Assembly: GCA_938039675.1 (NCBI GenBank)
Contig: CALHUI010000003.1
Coordinates: 434,001-498,000, forward strand
Reading direction: 5' to 3'
DNA length: 64,000 bases
Origin: an uncultured Cytophagales bacterium
Lineage (GTDB): Bacteria; Bacteroidota; Bacteroidia; Cytophagales; Thermoflexibacteraceae
Made by a program: the position numbers and the translations under genes. Below the pieces are notes generated by a model. That model ran no database searches. It was not told where the DNA came from and saw nothing but the letters and a program-made list of their open reading frames with translations. Positions 46,159 through 55,503 of this stretch are shown piece after piece (position 1 is the first letter of the stretch; the number at the start of each line of letters is the position of its first letter).

Positions 46159-47256
46159 TTAGGGCAGCCGCTCCGGCAACCAATACGTTAATTTGCCGTA
46201 GGTGCGTTGCAAAATACCCTGCAAATCAGTGGCAGTGTTGCCTGCGGAGGCAGGGCGTAAATTTTTGAGCCGGTAGATACTAAAAAGCGAGGCAGGAACG
46301 CTTGCAGCGGAAATCTCAAGCAGGTCGGCGATGGGGTCGCCCAGCAGAAAGCGCATATAGGAAGGAACGAAGCCTTTCATTTGCATCAGCGGAGAAACTG
46401 TTACATTTTCCTCTATGCTGTTAATCAGTGCACGGGTGAGTGCCTTGCCTTCGGGCGAAGGTCGGAACTGCCGTTGCGCAATGGCACGGTCTAAATGTGC
46501 GGCTACTCTTTCATCGGCAGGCAACAGTTGCTCTTGTACACCCAAAAAATGCCCGATGACGTTCCACAAATGAATAAATGCAGCGGCCTGTTCATGTGCA
46601 ATGGCATAACCTATTTTTCGCAAACCCTGTATGATGATGAACGAAAAAGCCAGATTCGTGCCTGCCATATCTTCCTGATTCACAGGGACTCCTAATTGCT
46701 CATTGTTCCATTTACCCAAACGGCGGATGTGATAGCGCACAGCAGCGTGCATCAGTCTGACGGTAACAACTGTGCGCATTGCCTGCGGCATTTGTGTTTG
46801 GGCTATGTTAAATATATCATCATTATGTACGGTAAAGACAAATTGAGCAGTTTCTGCCAATCGGCGGCGTGTATCTTCTGCAATGCGTCGGGTGCGATGC
46901 AACACTTTTGCACCGTCGGCAGCAGCATAGCAATAGGGCAAAGACAATAAGCCAAGCAACAGCATAATGTCTTCCGCATATCGGCGGAAAAATGTTCTAC
47001 CCGTTTGTAATTGCCGGTCGTTTGCCCAGTCGGGCATTTGTTGATAGTGCAGCCAAAACGGATGCTCGGGATACAACATCAGGGGTAGGGGCGTGTTTTT
47101 TTCGGAAGCCCATTGATGAAGCGCCGGCAATGCTTGGCGCGGGCTGTCTTCAAGCAGTAAAGAGATAAAAGCATCGGCAGGCGCATCGCCCTGCTGACGC
47201 ATAGCTGTCAGCCACTCGTTAATATTGCTTCGAGTAAAACGTTGGATGGTAAGCAC
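46159..47256 (-). CDS. MpaB-type (DUF2236) oxygenase family protein
   Basis: The protein has 365 residues and no signal peptide. It matches the oxygenase MpaB/latex-clearing-protein fold (DUF2236): LPYCYAAADGAKVLHRTRRI, an RRRLAETAQFVFTV helix, VRLMHAAVRYHI with the candidate haem-ligand His, and VPVNQEDMAGTNLAFSFIIIQGLRKIG. Relatives bind haem b and oxidise terpenoid or polyisoprene substrates. The start is a GTG at 47256, and the next in-frame ATG is 18 codons later. The substrate here is unknown. Confidence 0.78.
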   Translation of the reverse strand: MLTIQRFTRSNINEWLTAMRQQGDAPADAFISLLLEDSPRQALPALHQWASEKNTPLPLMLYPEHPFWLHYQQMPDWANDRQLQTGRTFFRRYAEDIMLLLGLLSLPYCYAAADGAKVLHRTRRIAEDTRRRLAETAQFVFTVHNDDIFNIAQTQMPQAMRTVVTVRLMHAAVRYHIRRLGKWNNEQLGVPVNQEDMAGTNLAFSFIIIQGLRKIGYAIAHEQAAAFIHLWNVIGHFLGVQEQLLPADERVAAHLDRAIAQRQFRPSPEGKALTRALINSIEENVTVSPLMQMKGFVPSYMRFLLGDPIADLLEISAASVPASLFSIYRLKNLRPASAGNTATDLQGILQRTYGKLTYWLPERLP

Positions 47257-47287
47257 GTTTTTTTAACATGCTGTTGTCTGCATTTGT

Positions 47288-48757
47288 TTAGTTTCTTACA
47301 GGTGGCGTGGTTGTAGAAATAATTTCGCCTTTTCGCCACATTTCTGCGCGCAGCAGTTTGCCGTTTTCGTCATAATACAGCCATTTGCCAAGTTTGCGGT
47401 CGCCAAGTTGTTTGCCGTAAGACTCCAACTTGCCATTAGGATGATAATTTTTGACATCGCCGTTTATTTTACCATTTCTGTACATTTGCTCGGAAGCTAT
47501 GTTGCCATTTTCGTGGTAATATTTTTGCCAACCTTGAAGAGTTCCTTTAACAAAGTTTTCTTCGGCTGCCATTTTGCCGTTGCGATGCCACGAAAGGCGC
47601 AACCCGTCTATTCTGTTTTCCACGTATTTCTCGCGGCGGCGCAGTTGTCCGTTGTCGTGGTAATATTCCCACGTACCTACAGGTTTGTTGGCTACATATT
47701 CCTGTACGTGTTGAAGGTTGCCGTTTTCGTAGTAAGACTTAATCTTGCGGTCTTGTTCGTTGTTGCGGTAAACGATGCGTTGTTTGAGGTTGCCGTTTTC
47801 GTAGTAGTAGTCGTTAGTGCCGTGCAATTTGCCTTGTTGGTAGTTGAGTTCGCTTTTCAGCGCGCCGCTCTCGTAATAGCTTTTCACCGTGCCGTGCAGC
47901 ACTGCACCCAAAATGGCTGTCATGGTATTCTGTCCTTCCAGTAAGCCTTTTTGCTTCATCAGTACACGCCCCTCAATAACTTTGGTGCCGTTGGGGCTGA
48001 ATTTTTTAAATATGCTGTATCGTTGGTTGTCGCGCAAGATTTCGGTTTGCAACTGCCCGTTGCGGAAAAACGAACGAATGGTATCTCCCGAAATTTGCCC
48101 GTTGATATAATAGACCTCACTTTGCGGATTGCCGTTGTCATAAAAGGTCGTCAGTTTGCCGTGTTGCAAGTGTTTTTTGTAATAGGCAATTTCTTTCGGG
48201 TTGCCGTTTTCGTAATACTCAATGGCAGGGCCGTTTAAAGAATCGCGCTCAAATACAGCCTTTGACTTGATTTTACCGTTTGGAAAGTATGTGTAAAATG
48301 TGTCTTGTAAGGCATCTTCAACAAATTTGCCCCTTTGCAGCACGCGCCCTTGCAGGTCATAAACAATCAGTTCGCCCTGCCGTTTATCATTTTTACACTC
48401 ATATTCCAATTTTTTTTGTCCCGTAACGTAAAATTCTGTAAAAATGCCTTCGCGTTTGCCATTGATGAAGTTCCCGCAGGCTTCCAGCTCGCCGGTTTCG
48501 TAGTAGCGCACATATTTGCCCGCCATGTTTCCTTCATCAAACTGTCCTTTGGTTTTCAGCTTGCCGCTTTTGTAGTAGCTTGTGTACGGGCCGTGCATAA
48601 CCTCTTTTCCATCTCTTTCTTTGACAAAATATTCCTCTTTAACGGCTGTATCTACCGAATCAAAGTGTGTAATTACTTTTTTTAACGATTGTGGCAAAGC
48701 TGTATGCACAACAGCTATCATCAACAGCAGCCATACTGTCAGTATTTGGTTGCTCAT
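47288..48757 (-). CDS. Exported MORN-repeat protein (YwqK-like), 17 repeats
   Basis: The protein has 489 residues with an N-terminal signal segment (ILTVWLLLMIAVVHTALPQS). By eye, 17 MORN-type repeats of about 23 residues follow, each carrying a YYENGNLK-like core (for example YYKSGKLKTKGQF, YYENGNPKEIAYY, YYHENGNIASEQMY, YYDENGKLLRAEMW). Databases often label such proteins YwqK family antitoxin, but nothing here indicates a toxin-antitoxin role. MORN_2 repeat proteins in Bacteroidota are usually envelope proteins of unknown function. Confidence 0.9.
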   Translation of the reverse strand: MSNQILTVWLLLMIAVVHTALPQSLKKVITHFDSVDTAVKEEYFVKERDGKEVMHGPYTSYYKSGKLKTKGQFDEGNMAGKYVRYYETGELEACGNFINGKREGIFTEFYVTGQKKLEYECKNDKRQGELIVYDLQGRVLQRGKFVEDALQDTFYTYFPNGKIKSKAVFERDSLNGPAIEYYENGNPKEIAYYKKHLQHGKLTTFYDNGNPQSEVYYINGQISGDTIRSFFRNGQLQTEILRDNQRYSIFKKFSPNGTKVIEGRVLMKQKGLLEGQNTMTAILGAVLHGTVKSYYESGALKSELNYQQGKLHGTNDYYYENGNLKQRIVYRNNEQDRKIKSYYENGNLQHVQEYVANKPVGTWEYYHDNGQLRRREKYVENRIDGLRLSWHRNGKMAAEENFVKGTLQGWQKYYHENGNIASEQMYRNGKINGDVKNYHPNGKLESYGKQLGDRKLGKWLYYDENGKLLRAEMWRKGEIISTTTPPVRN

Positions 48758-48796
48758 AAATTTAAACAGGTCAGTTTAAAATCGGGGTAGTTGTTG

Positions 48797-49486
48797 TTAT
48801 CGCATAGTGATTGTTTGCGATAGGCGGTCGTTTTCTTCAAGTTTGTACATGTACTGCATGCCATTGCTTACATAATAACGGTCGTGAGTCAATGGCGGAC
48901 CAATTCTGGGGTATGGTTTTCCGGTATTATGAAAATGGAAGGCATCGCGGTATGCCTTTTTTTTCAATAAATGACCGTAGTTTTGTTTTGCCCAAACCAT
49001 GCCGTAATACAAACTTTGTTCGCCTTTTAATTTATCAATATGGATGCCAAGATGTATAGAGTGGTAACCCATAATTTGCAACGGACCCCAAGAGGTAGCC
49101 ATTTTTTGTAAATTTTTTTTACTGAGTCCTTTCAAATGTGTCTGTCTGATACCGTTGTAAGCAGGTATGATACCTTTCTGTACGGCCAATAACTGTGCAA
49201 ATACATGCGGTTCGTAGCGGCTGCCCGGCGGATAATCGCCCGAACATTCCAATAAAATCAGCGCCTTAAAATAATTGACAGGTAAATTTAACAAGCGTGC
49301 AAACAGTTCCACACGCCTGCCGTAGTTTGCATTCACTTTTTTGATGGCAAAGGCTACTGCCCAATCACTCGTATTGGCACGCAGCAGTCGCTGTCGCCAG
49401 AAAACATACGCAAGGCTGATAAGGCAACCTAAACCCAGCAGGATGAGCCAAAAATACGGACGTGTGAATGTACTTATACGAGGCAA
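48797..49486 (-). CDS. Membrane-anchored muramidase/lytic-transglycosylase-like protein
   Basis: The protein has 229 residues. An N-terminal membrane helix at 11-30 (YFWLILLGLGCLISLAYVFW) precedes a lysozyme-like fold. A candidate catalytic E80 lies in ALILLECSGDYPPGSRYEPHVF. The pattern continues with KMATSWGPLQIMGYHSIHLG, resembling the E...RFEPHxF...SWGxxQIMG layout of N-acetylmuramidase (DUF3380-like) domains. The start is a TTG at 49486, since the nearby ATG at 49490 is in another frame. It is probably a periplasmic peptidoglycan enzyme; the family assignment is by motif only. Confidence 0.65.
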   Translation of the reverse strand: MPRISTFTRPYFWLILLGLGCLISLAYVFWRQRLLRANTSDWAVAFAIKKVNANYGRRVELFARLLNLPVNYFKALILLECSGDYPPGSRYEPHVFAQLLAVQKGIIPAYNGIRQTHLKGLSKKNLQKMATSWGPLQIMGYHSIHLGIHIDKLKGEQSLYYGMVWAKQNYGHLLKKKAYRDAFHFHNTGKPYPRIGPPLTHDRYYVSNGMQYMYKLEENDRLSQTITMR

Positions 49487-49507
49487 GCATTTAAATGATT
49501 AAGTATT

Positions 49508-49515
49508 TAACTTTG
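49508..49515 (+). promoter_or_regulatory. TAnnTTTG -7 box of ruvB
   Basis: TAACTTTG matches the Bacteroidota -7 consensus exactly, 16 bases before the ruvB ATG. No clear -33 element is present. Confidence 0.45.
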
Positions 49516-49531
49516 CATAAACAGTTTAGCT

Positions 49532-50560
49532 ATGCGCAAAGACTATCTCAGCGGAGAACCCGGCGAAAATAAAGAAGATAAAGAAATAGAACGCGCATTG
49601 CGCCCTCTTACGTTTAGCGATTTTGCTGGTCAAGATAAAATCGTTGAAAATTTAAAAATTTTTGTACAAGCTGCCAAGATGCGTGGCGAAGCATTAGACC
49701 ATGTATTGCTTCACGGCCCTCCCGGGCTTGGCAAAACCACGCTTTCCCATATTATTGCCAACGAATTGCGCAGCAATATCAAAATAACCTCAGGCCCTGT
49801 TTTAGACAAACCGAGCGAGCTTGCCGGCCTGCTTACCAATTTGGAGGCAGGTGATGTATTATTTATTGATGAAATTCATCGCCTCAATCCGGTAGTAGAG
49901 GAATACCTCTACTCGGCAATGGAAGATTACAAAATAGACATCATGCTCGATTCCGGCCCCTCTGCGCGTTCCATCCAAATTGGGTTGAATCCGTTTACTT
50001 TGATTGGTGCTACTACTCGCGCAGGTTTGCTTACTTCGCCGCTGCGCGCACGTTTTGGCATCAATGCCCGTTTGGAGTATTACAGCGCCGAGCTGCTGAT
50101 GAGCATCGTCAAACGTTCTTGCGATATTTTGATGACTCCCATAGACGATGAGGCAGCCTATGAAATTGCCCGCCGCAGTAGAGGGACGCCCCGTATTGCC
50201 AATAACTTATTGCGTCGCACTCGCGACTTTGCACAGGTAAAAGGGCAGGGCAAAATAACTATTGATATTGCCGAAATGGCACTGGCTGCGTTGGATGTAG
50301 ATGAAAACGGCCTTGATGAGATGGATAATCGTATTCTGCTGACGATTATTGAAAAATTTAAAGGAGGACCGGTGGGAATTTCAACAATTGCCACTGCCTG
50401 TGGTGAAGAAGCAGAAACGATTGAGGAGGTGTATGAGCCTTTTTTGATTCAAGAGGGTTATATCAAGCGAACATCGCGGGGCAGAGAAGCTACGCCACTT
50501 GCCTACAAACACCTAAAAATTACGCCGCCATCTCAATCAGGTACGTTATTTTCAAACTGA
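49532..50560 (+). CDS. ruvB: Holliday junction DNA helicase RuvB
   Basis: RuvB is the AAA+ motor that drives branch migration with RuvA. It has 342 residues. Walker [11 protein letters not shown] is at 61-70, Walker B reads [13 protein letters not shown], the sensor region [18 protein letters not shown], and the arginine/sensor 2 region [20 protein letters not shown]. The C-terminal winged helix has [19 protein letters not shown]. RuvA and RuvC are not in the window. It converges with the response regulator gene 15 bases away. Confidence 0.98.
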   Translation: MRKDYLSGEPGENKEDKEIERALRPLTFSDFAGQDKIVENLKIFVQAAKMRGEALDHVLLHGPPGLGKTTLSHIIANELRSNIKITSGPVLDKPSELAGLLTNLEAGDVLFIDEIHRLNPVVEEYLYSAMEDYKIDIMLDSGPSARSIQIGLNPFTLIGATTRAGLLTSPLRARFGINARLEYYSAELLMSIVKRSCDILMTPIDDEAAYEIARRSRGTPRIANNLLRRTRDFAQVKGQGKITIDIAEMALAALDVDENGLDEMDNRILLTIIEKFKGGPVGISTIATACGEEAETIEEVYEPFLIQEGYIKRTSRGREATPLAYKHLKITPPSQSGTLFSN

Positions 50561-50575
50561 AAGTTAATTGGGTTG

Positions 50576-50992
50576 TTAGTGTAAACCGTTTAATTTTTCT
50601 TTCACTTTTTTGAGTGCATCGTCAGTAAGTGGCTTAGTAATAAACATGATTACGTATTTTTCGCTGATGATGCGCTCTATGTCGCGTTTATTGTCCGAGC
50701 TTGATAATACCACAATTTTACATTTCTCTTTGACGTTTTCAGGGAAGCGACTGAACTCAAAGAGGAAACTAAAACCATCTACAATTGGCATGTTGATATC
50801 TAAAAAAATCAAGTCGGGCAACAAAGCCGGGTCTGACTGGGCTTTTTCCAAATACTCTAATGCCGATTTCCCGGAGTTTTTCACTTCAATTTTAGGGGCA
50901 AATTTGGTTATTTCAATGATGCGTCTGCTGATGAAATTATCAGTATCATTATCATCCACAAGCATCACCAAGTTAATATTGCTACAATTCAT
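50576..50992 (-). CDS. Single-domain response regulator (receiver only)
   Basis: This CheY-like receiver has 138 residues and no output domain. The acidic pair D13-D14 is in VMLVDDND, the phospho-acceptor D65 in LIFLDINMP, the switch Ser in VVLSSSD (about 97-98) and K120 in FITKPL. Its partner kinase is not encoded next to it. It most likely acts as a phosphorelay intermediate or a diffusible effector. Confidence 0.94.
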   Translation of the reverse strand: MNCSNINLVMLVDDNDTDNFISRRIIEITKFAPKIEVKNSGKSALEYLEKAQSDPALLPDLIFLDINMPIVDGFSFLFEFSRFPENVKEKCKIVVLSSSDNKRDIERIISEKYVIMFITKPLTDDALKKVKEKLNGLH

Positions 50993-51067
50993 AAGTGGTT
51001 GTCATGTCTTCTGTATTTGCACGAAAATAGAGCAAATATACAGTTTTAGGATAATTTTACATTAAAA

Positions 51068-52009
51068 TCATTCTTTGTTTCCAAATGAAAGCATAGCAGC
51101 ACCGAATACTCCCGCGCTGTCGCCTAATTTGGGGCGCATTAAGAGAATTTCGGGATTGGTATTAAAAATATATTTTTTTGCTTCCGATGCTCCTAACGTA
51201 TAAAGTTCGGCAATATTGCCTACGCCGCCACCCAATATGATGGCATCAGGGTCTAAAATATTAACAATGTTGGCAATGGCTTTGCCGAAGAAGTGAATCA
51301 ATCGCTCAATAGTGGCTGTTGCGTGCGGGTCGGTGCCCTCTTTGTAGCGCCGATAAATGGCTTTGAGGCTGTCTTTGCAGCCGCTGATTTGGGCATAATA
51401 TTTTTGCAAGCCCGTGCCGGAAAGAATGGTTTCTACGCAACCCGTTTTGCCGCAATAGCAAGCACCGCCGCTTTCATCCAGAAAATTGTGCCCCCATTCG
51501 CCGCCGATACCTTGTTTGCCGTTGATGAGCAAAGCCTCACCTGAAGGTGTGCCGAAGACTACTCCGCCGCCTACTCCCGTGCCCATAATGACCCCAAAAA
51601 CCGACTCAAAACGAGAGAGTTTTTCAGGGACGATACCCAGCGTAGCCTCTGCCAGTGCAAAACAATTGGCATCATTGGCAATGTGTACAGGAATCTGTAA
51701 CAGATTTTCCAAGTCTTTGTGCAGAGGTTGGCCGTTTAAGCACAGGGTATTGCTGTTGCGCATCAGTCCTGTAGTCGGGCTGATGCTGCCCGGCGTACCG
51801 ATGCCAATTTGATGGGGTTGTGTTCCTACAATGGCGGCAAGTTGGTTACACAGGCGGCAAATTTGACCCAATACGTGTTCATAGCCTTTGTCTGCTTCTG
51901 TGTCTATCCGCAAGCGGGCTACTACATCGTTTGCATCAGGTGAACGCAATACAACGCCTTCTACTTTGGTGCCGCCCAAATCAATTCCCCAGATAAGATT
52001 TTGTGCCAT
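51068..52009 (-). CDS. ROK family sugar kinase
   Basis: This ROK-family protein has 313 residues, with no DNA-binding extension, so it is a kinase rather than a repressor. The phosphate loop is GIDLGGTKVEG at 8-18. GVIMGTGVGGGVVF follows, then the sugar/zinc signature GGEWGHNFLDESGGACYCGKTGCVE, whose Cys-rich zinc site is complete. A C-terminal ILGGGVGN completes it. It is one base downstream of the NagX-like gene, which favours an amino-sugar substrate (GlcNAc or similar) over glucose. Confidence 0.92.
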   Translation of the reverse strand: MAQNLIWGIDLGGTKVEGVVLRSPDANDVVARLRIDTEADKGYEHVLGQICRLCNQLAAIVGTQPHQIGIGTPGSISPTTGLMRNSNTLCLNGQPLHKDLENLLQIPVHIANDANCFALAEATLGIVPEKLSRFESVFGVIMGTGVGGGVVFGTPSGEALLINGKQGIGGEWGHNFLDESGGACYCGKTGCVETILSGTGLQKYYAQISGCKDSLKAIYRRYKEGTDPHATATIERLIHFFGKAIANIVNILDPDAIILGGGVGNIAELYTLGASEAKKYIFNTNPEILLMRPKLGDSAGVFGAAMLSFGNKE

Positions 52010-52010
52010 T

Positions 52011-53168
52011 TCAAACTTTAATGATAATGTTTCTTTTGAACATCCACAACAGTACTAAATACCAAGCACTGACCCATGTAAGTGCATAGGCAAGCGATGC
52101 GTTATTCGGGCTTAAAAATTTACTGTAAAACAAATACAAGACAGTGTTAATACCCACGCGTCTGCCTTCATAATCTACCTTGAACAGGCCGAAGGTTTCT
52201 GCCAACACACCGCTCAATACAAACACGATAATTGCATTAACGCCGTATACCTGAAAGGGGAACGCCCAACGGCGATAGTTGCGTTGGTCAATGAAATAAT
52301 AGCAAAGTGCCAGCCCGCACATAGCTTGTCCGCCCGTAAAAACCGCATAGGAGCTTGTCCAGAGGGGTTTGTTAATAGGGAAGAACCAATCCCATACATA
52401 GCCTGCAATTACCAGCAGACAGCCTTCGGCAAACAAACGCACGCTTTTTTGTTCACTTGTACATTCTTTGTTTTTCATAGTCAGTCCTGCACGGATGCCG
52501 ATGATGGTTGTAACAACGGCGGGCAACGTACTGAGTAGCCCTTCGGGGTCGCGTTGCCGCTGTGCACCCGCCCAAAGGTGGTCTTCGGTCAGAATGAGGC
52601 GGTCTATATAGGCGGCCAAATTACCAAACTCCGAGTCAATATTACCTGCACCATAGCCGGGCACTTTTACCCACAGCATCAGTCCCCAGTAGCCAAACAG
52701 CAACACCAATGCAATCCGATAAATTGCGCCGGGCTTCAGATACAGAAACAGCAGCGAAGCAATCAGGTAGCAGAGTGCAATACGCTGCAAAACACCCATA
52801 ATCCGAATGTGTGTTACTTGTTTAGAAATGGTCATGGCATCAAAGTCCCAAAAAGGATAAGCCGACATGAAAAGCCCTAAGCCGAAGATTTTTGCAGAAC
52901 GAATAAAAGCCTTGCGAACTGCTGCCCGTTTGCCTTCCTTGTTTTGCTCCACCGTTGCCGAAAGTGCAAATACAATAGCAACGCCAACAATGAAGAGGAA
53001 AAACGGAAAAACCAGGTCGGTGGGTGTCCAGCCGTGCCAAGCGGCATGACTCAGCGGGGCATACATGTGCGCCCACGAGCCCGGATTATTGACCAGAATC
53101 ATACCGGCAATGGTAATGCCGCGAAAAACATCCAGCGACATCAGCCGCTGTGAAGCAGATATGCTCAT
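52011..53168 (-). CDS. NagX/HGSNAT-like transmembrane acetyltransferase family protein
   Basis: This inner-membrane protein has 385 residues and about ten helices, related to heparan-alpha-glucosaminide N-acetyltransferase (DUF5009/DUF1624). The start MSLDVFRGITIAGMILVNNPGSW and the motif LSHAAWHGWTPTDLVFPFFLFIVG, with the conserved His and Asp, are diagnostic. Family members move acetyl groups across the membrane onto amino sugars, or simply transport them. Coupling to the ROK kinase gene suggests a GlcNAc/muropeptide sugar salvage role. The gap 53169-53369 holds only the lepA promoter. Confidence 0.9.
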   Translation of the reverse strand: MSISASQRLMSLDVFRGITIAGMILVNNPGSWAHMYAPLSHAAWHGWTPTDLVFPFFLFIVGVAIVFALSATVEQNKEGKRAAVRKAFIRSAKIFGLGLFMSAYPFWDFDAMTISKQVTHIRIMGVLQRIALCYLIASLLFLYLKPGAIYRIALVLLFGYWGLMLWVKVPGYGAGNIDSEFGNLAAYIDRLILTEDHLWAGAQRQRDPEGLLSTLPAVVTTIIGIRAGLTMKNKECTSEQKSVRLFAEGCLLVIAGYVWDWFFPINKPLWTSSYAVFTGGQAMCGLALCYYFIDQRNYRRWAFPFQVYGVNAIIVFVLSGVLAETFGLFKVDYEGRRVGINTVLYLFYSKFLSPNNASLAYALTWVSAWYLVLLWMFKRNIIIKV

Positions 53169-53355
53169 AAAATGCAGTTACAGTTATTATTTCCATTTTC
53201 AACAGGTTATCCCCTCTGCAGGGGCTTTGACGGCAATTAACGGCAAAAGTTGCCGCCTTGCGCCAAGGTTCGCTAATTACTGAATTGACGGGAATAATGC
53301 AATTCTTTTCGGCGAACCCTTTTGCTCACAATAGGTTATATCGCTGATTTCGCGT

Positions 53356-53363
53356 TAATTTTG
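53356..53363 (+). promoter_or_regulatory. TAnnTTTG -7 box of lepA
   Basis: TAATTTTG ends six bases before the lepA ATG at 53370, predicting a leaderless or near-leaderless message. It also supports the shorter start for lepA, since the track start at 53322 lies upstream of this box. Confidence 0.45.
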
Positions 53364-53369
53364 CAGTCT

Positions 53370-55157
53370 ATGAAGAACATTCGCAACTTTTGCATCATTG
53401 CTCATATTGACCATGGAAAAAGCACGCTGGCCGACCGCCTGCTGGAATATACCAATACCATCACTAAGCGGGAAATGCAAGACCAGTTGCTTGACAACAT
53501 GGATTTGGAGCGCGAGCGCGGCATCACCATTAAAAGCCACGCTATCCAGATGAACTATCACTATCAAGGTGAACACTATATATTTAACCTGATTGACACC
53601 CCCGGCCACGTTGATTTTTCTTATGAAGTGTCCCGTTCCATTGCCGCCTGCGAGGGCGCATTGCTGTTGGTAGATGCTTCGCAAGGTATTGAGGCTCAGA
53701 CTATTTCCAACCTATTTTTGGCTTTGGGCAATAATTTGGAAATTATTCCCGTACTGAACAAAATTGACCTGCCCGGTGCAATGCCTGAGGAGGTAAAAGA
53801 CCAAATGGTTGAGTTGCTGGGCTGCCGTCGGGAGGATATCATCCCTGCCAGTGGCAAAGAAGGTATCGGTATTAAAGAAATTCTGGATGCAGTGGTAGAG
53901 CGCATTCCGCCACCCAAAGGCGACCCCGAAGCGCCGTTGCAAGCACTCATTTTCGATTCGGTTTTCAACAGTTTTCGCGGCGTGGAAGTAATCTTCCGCG
54001 TGATGAATGGAACTATTAGAAAAGGCGATAAAGTAAAATTTTTCAACACGGGCAAAGAGTACAATGCCGACGAAATCGGTATTCTCAAATTTAAGCAAGA
54101 GCCTGTGCAGGAAATGTCGGCCGGTAACGTAGGTTATTTGATTTCAGGCATCAAATCTGCCCGCGAGGTAAAAGTAGGCGATACAATCACGCACGTAAAT
54201 AATCCTTGTAAAGAAGACATCAAAGGTTTTTCAGAAGTAAAACCGATGGTATTTGCCGGTATTTACCCCGTAGATACATCCGAACTGGAAGACCTTCGCG
54301 CCTCGTTGGAAAAACTCCAACTCAACGATGCAGCCCTTGTGTGGGAGCCGGAAAGTTCTGCGGCGCTGGGTTTTGGCTATCGCTGCGGCTTTTTGGGCAT
54401 GTTGCACATGGAAATTGTGCAGGAGCGTTTAGAACGCGAGTTTGACATGACCGTATTGGTAACTGTACCGTCCGTGTCGTTCCATGCCTTCACTAAAAAA
54501 GGCGAGCAAATTGTTGTGAATGCTCCCTCCGAAATGCCCGACCCGAGCGTGCTCGATTGGGTTGAGGAGCCCTATATCAAAGCACAGATTATCACAAAGG
54601 CAGAATACATAGGCCCTGTTATGACTCTCTGCATGGACAAACGCGGCATTCTTGTTTCTCAATCATACCTCACAACCGACCGCGTGGAGATGATTTTTGA
54701 AATGCCGCTTTCCGAAATGGTATTTGACTTCTTTGATAAGTTAAAATCCATTTCACGGGGCTATGCTTCGTTGGACTACGAACTGATTGGCTATCGCGAG
54801 TCGAACATGGTGAAGTTGGATATCCTGCTGAACGGTGAAAAAGTTGATGCGCTATCTGCCATTGTCCACCGCAACAAAGCCTATGAGTGGGGTAAAAAAC
54901 TTTGCGAAAAACTCCGCGAGCTTTTGCCGCGTCAGCAATTTGAAATTGCCATTCAGGCGGCTATCGGCGGTAAAATCATTGCCCGCGAAACCATTAAAGC
55001 CCTCCGCAAAAACGTGTTGGCGAAGTGTTACGGCGGCGATATTTCCCGTAAGCGCAAACTGTTGGAAAAACAGAAAAAAGGCAAGAAGCGCATGCGTCAA
55101 ATTGGCAGCGTAGAAGTGCCTCAGGAAGCATTTATGGCTATTTTGAAGATAGACTAA
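53370..55157 (+). CDS. lepA: Elongation factor 4
   Basis: LepA/EF4 is a ribosomal back-translocating GTPase. The start at 53370 ([20 protein letters not shown]) gives 595 residues, the standard length; the track extension is not family-like. G motifs: AHIDHGKST (G1), GITIKSHA (G2), DTPGHVD (G3) and NKIDLP (G4). The LepA-specific C-terminal domain includes [17 protein letters not shown]. The protein is intact. Confidence 0.98.
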   Translation: MKNIRNFCIIAHIDHGKSTLADRLLEYTNTITKREMQDQLLDNMDLERERGITIKSHAIQMNYHYQGEHYIFNLIDTPGHVDFSYEVSRSIAACEGALLLVDASQGIEAQTISNLFLALGNNLEIIPVLNKIDLPGAMPEEVKDQMVELLGCRREDIIPASGKEGIGIKEILDAVVERIPPPKGDPEAPLQALIFDSVFNSFRGVEVIFRVMNGTIRKGDKVKFFNTGKEYNADEIGILKFKQEPVQEMSAGNVGYLISGIKSAREVKVGDTITHVNNPCKEDIKGFSEVKPMVFAGIYPVDTSELEDLRASLEKLQLNDAALVWEPESSAALGFGYRCGFLGMLHMEIVQERLEREFDMTVLVTVPSVSFHAFTKKGEQIVVNAPSEMPDPSVLDWVEEPYIKAQIITKAEYIGPVMTLCMDKRGILVSQSYLTTDRVEMIFEMPLSEMVFDFFDKLKSISRGYASLDYELIGYRESNMVKLDILLNGEKVDALSAIVHRNKAYEWGKKLCEKLRELLPRQQFEIAIQAAIGGKIIARETIKALRKNVLAKCYGGDISRKRKLLEKQKKGKKRMRQIGSVEVPQEAFMAILKID

Positions 55158-55172
55158 GTATCAAATAAAAAT

Positions 55173-55205
55173 AAAAAGGCTGCCTCAACGAGTGCAGCCT
55201 TTTCT
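55173..55205 (+). terminator. lepA terminator
   Basis: AAAGGCTGC (55175-55183) pairs with GCAGCCTTT (55195-55203) around an 11-base loop and is followed by a pyrimidine-rich tail. It starts 15 bases after the stop and may also serve the convergent pspC gene. Confidence 0.75.
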
Positions 55206-55246
55206 TCTTAGTTTAGTGATTTGGAAGACTCTATTTGCTATTCATT

Positions 55247-55438
55247 TTACCAGTATCTTTCTTGGGGAAGAACTGCTGCCAATACAGCGTAGAGAACAAT
55301 GGGCACTCCTACACCAAAAACGGTAGCTACTACAAAACCCATGCGCAGCAGAGAAGGGTCTATGTTGAAGTAGCGGCCTAAGCCTCCGCATACGCCGGCT
55401 ACCATTTTGTTTTCCTGAGATTTGGCAAGCGATTTCAT
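55247..55438 (-). CDS. PspC domain protein
   Basis: The protein has 63 residues: a basic N-terminus and a PspC domain. KMVAGVCGGLGRYFNIDPSLLRMGFVVATVFGVG carries the GVCGGLGxYF signature, and one strong membrane helix follows (VGVPIVLYAVLAAVLPQ). PspC proteins are small inner-membrane sensors of envelope stress. No pspA or pspB is nearby, which is usual in Bacteroidota. Confidence 0.92.
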   Translation of the reverse strand: MKSLAKSQENKMVAGVCGGLGRYFNIDPSLLRMGFVVATVFGVGVPIVLYAVLAAVLPQERYW

Positions 55439-55503
55439 GGCTGTAAGTAATTTGACGATTTGTGCATTTATACGAACAGCCTGTCAAGGGGGGTGCAAAA
55501 TTT

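Noticed and set aside
47288-48757. Label of the MORN protein as a toxin-antitoxin antitoxin (YwqK family)
   Set aside because: The name comes from one B. subtilis locus. Here there is no toxin partner, the protein has a signal segment, and 17 MORN repeats fit an envelope protein.
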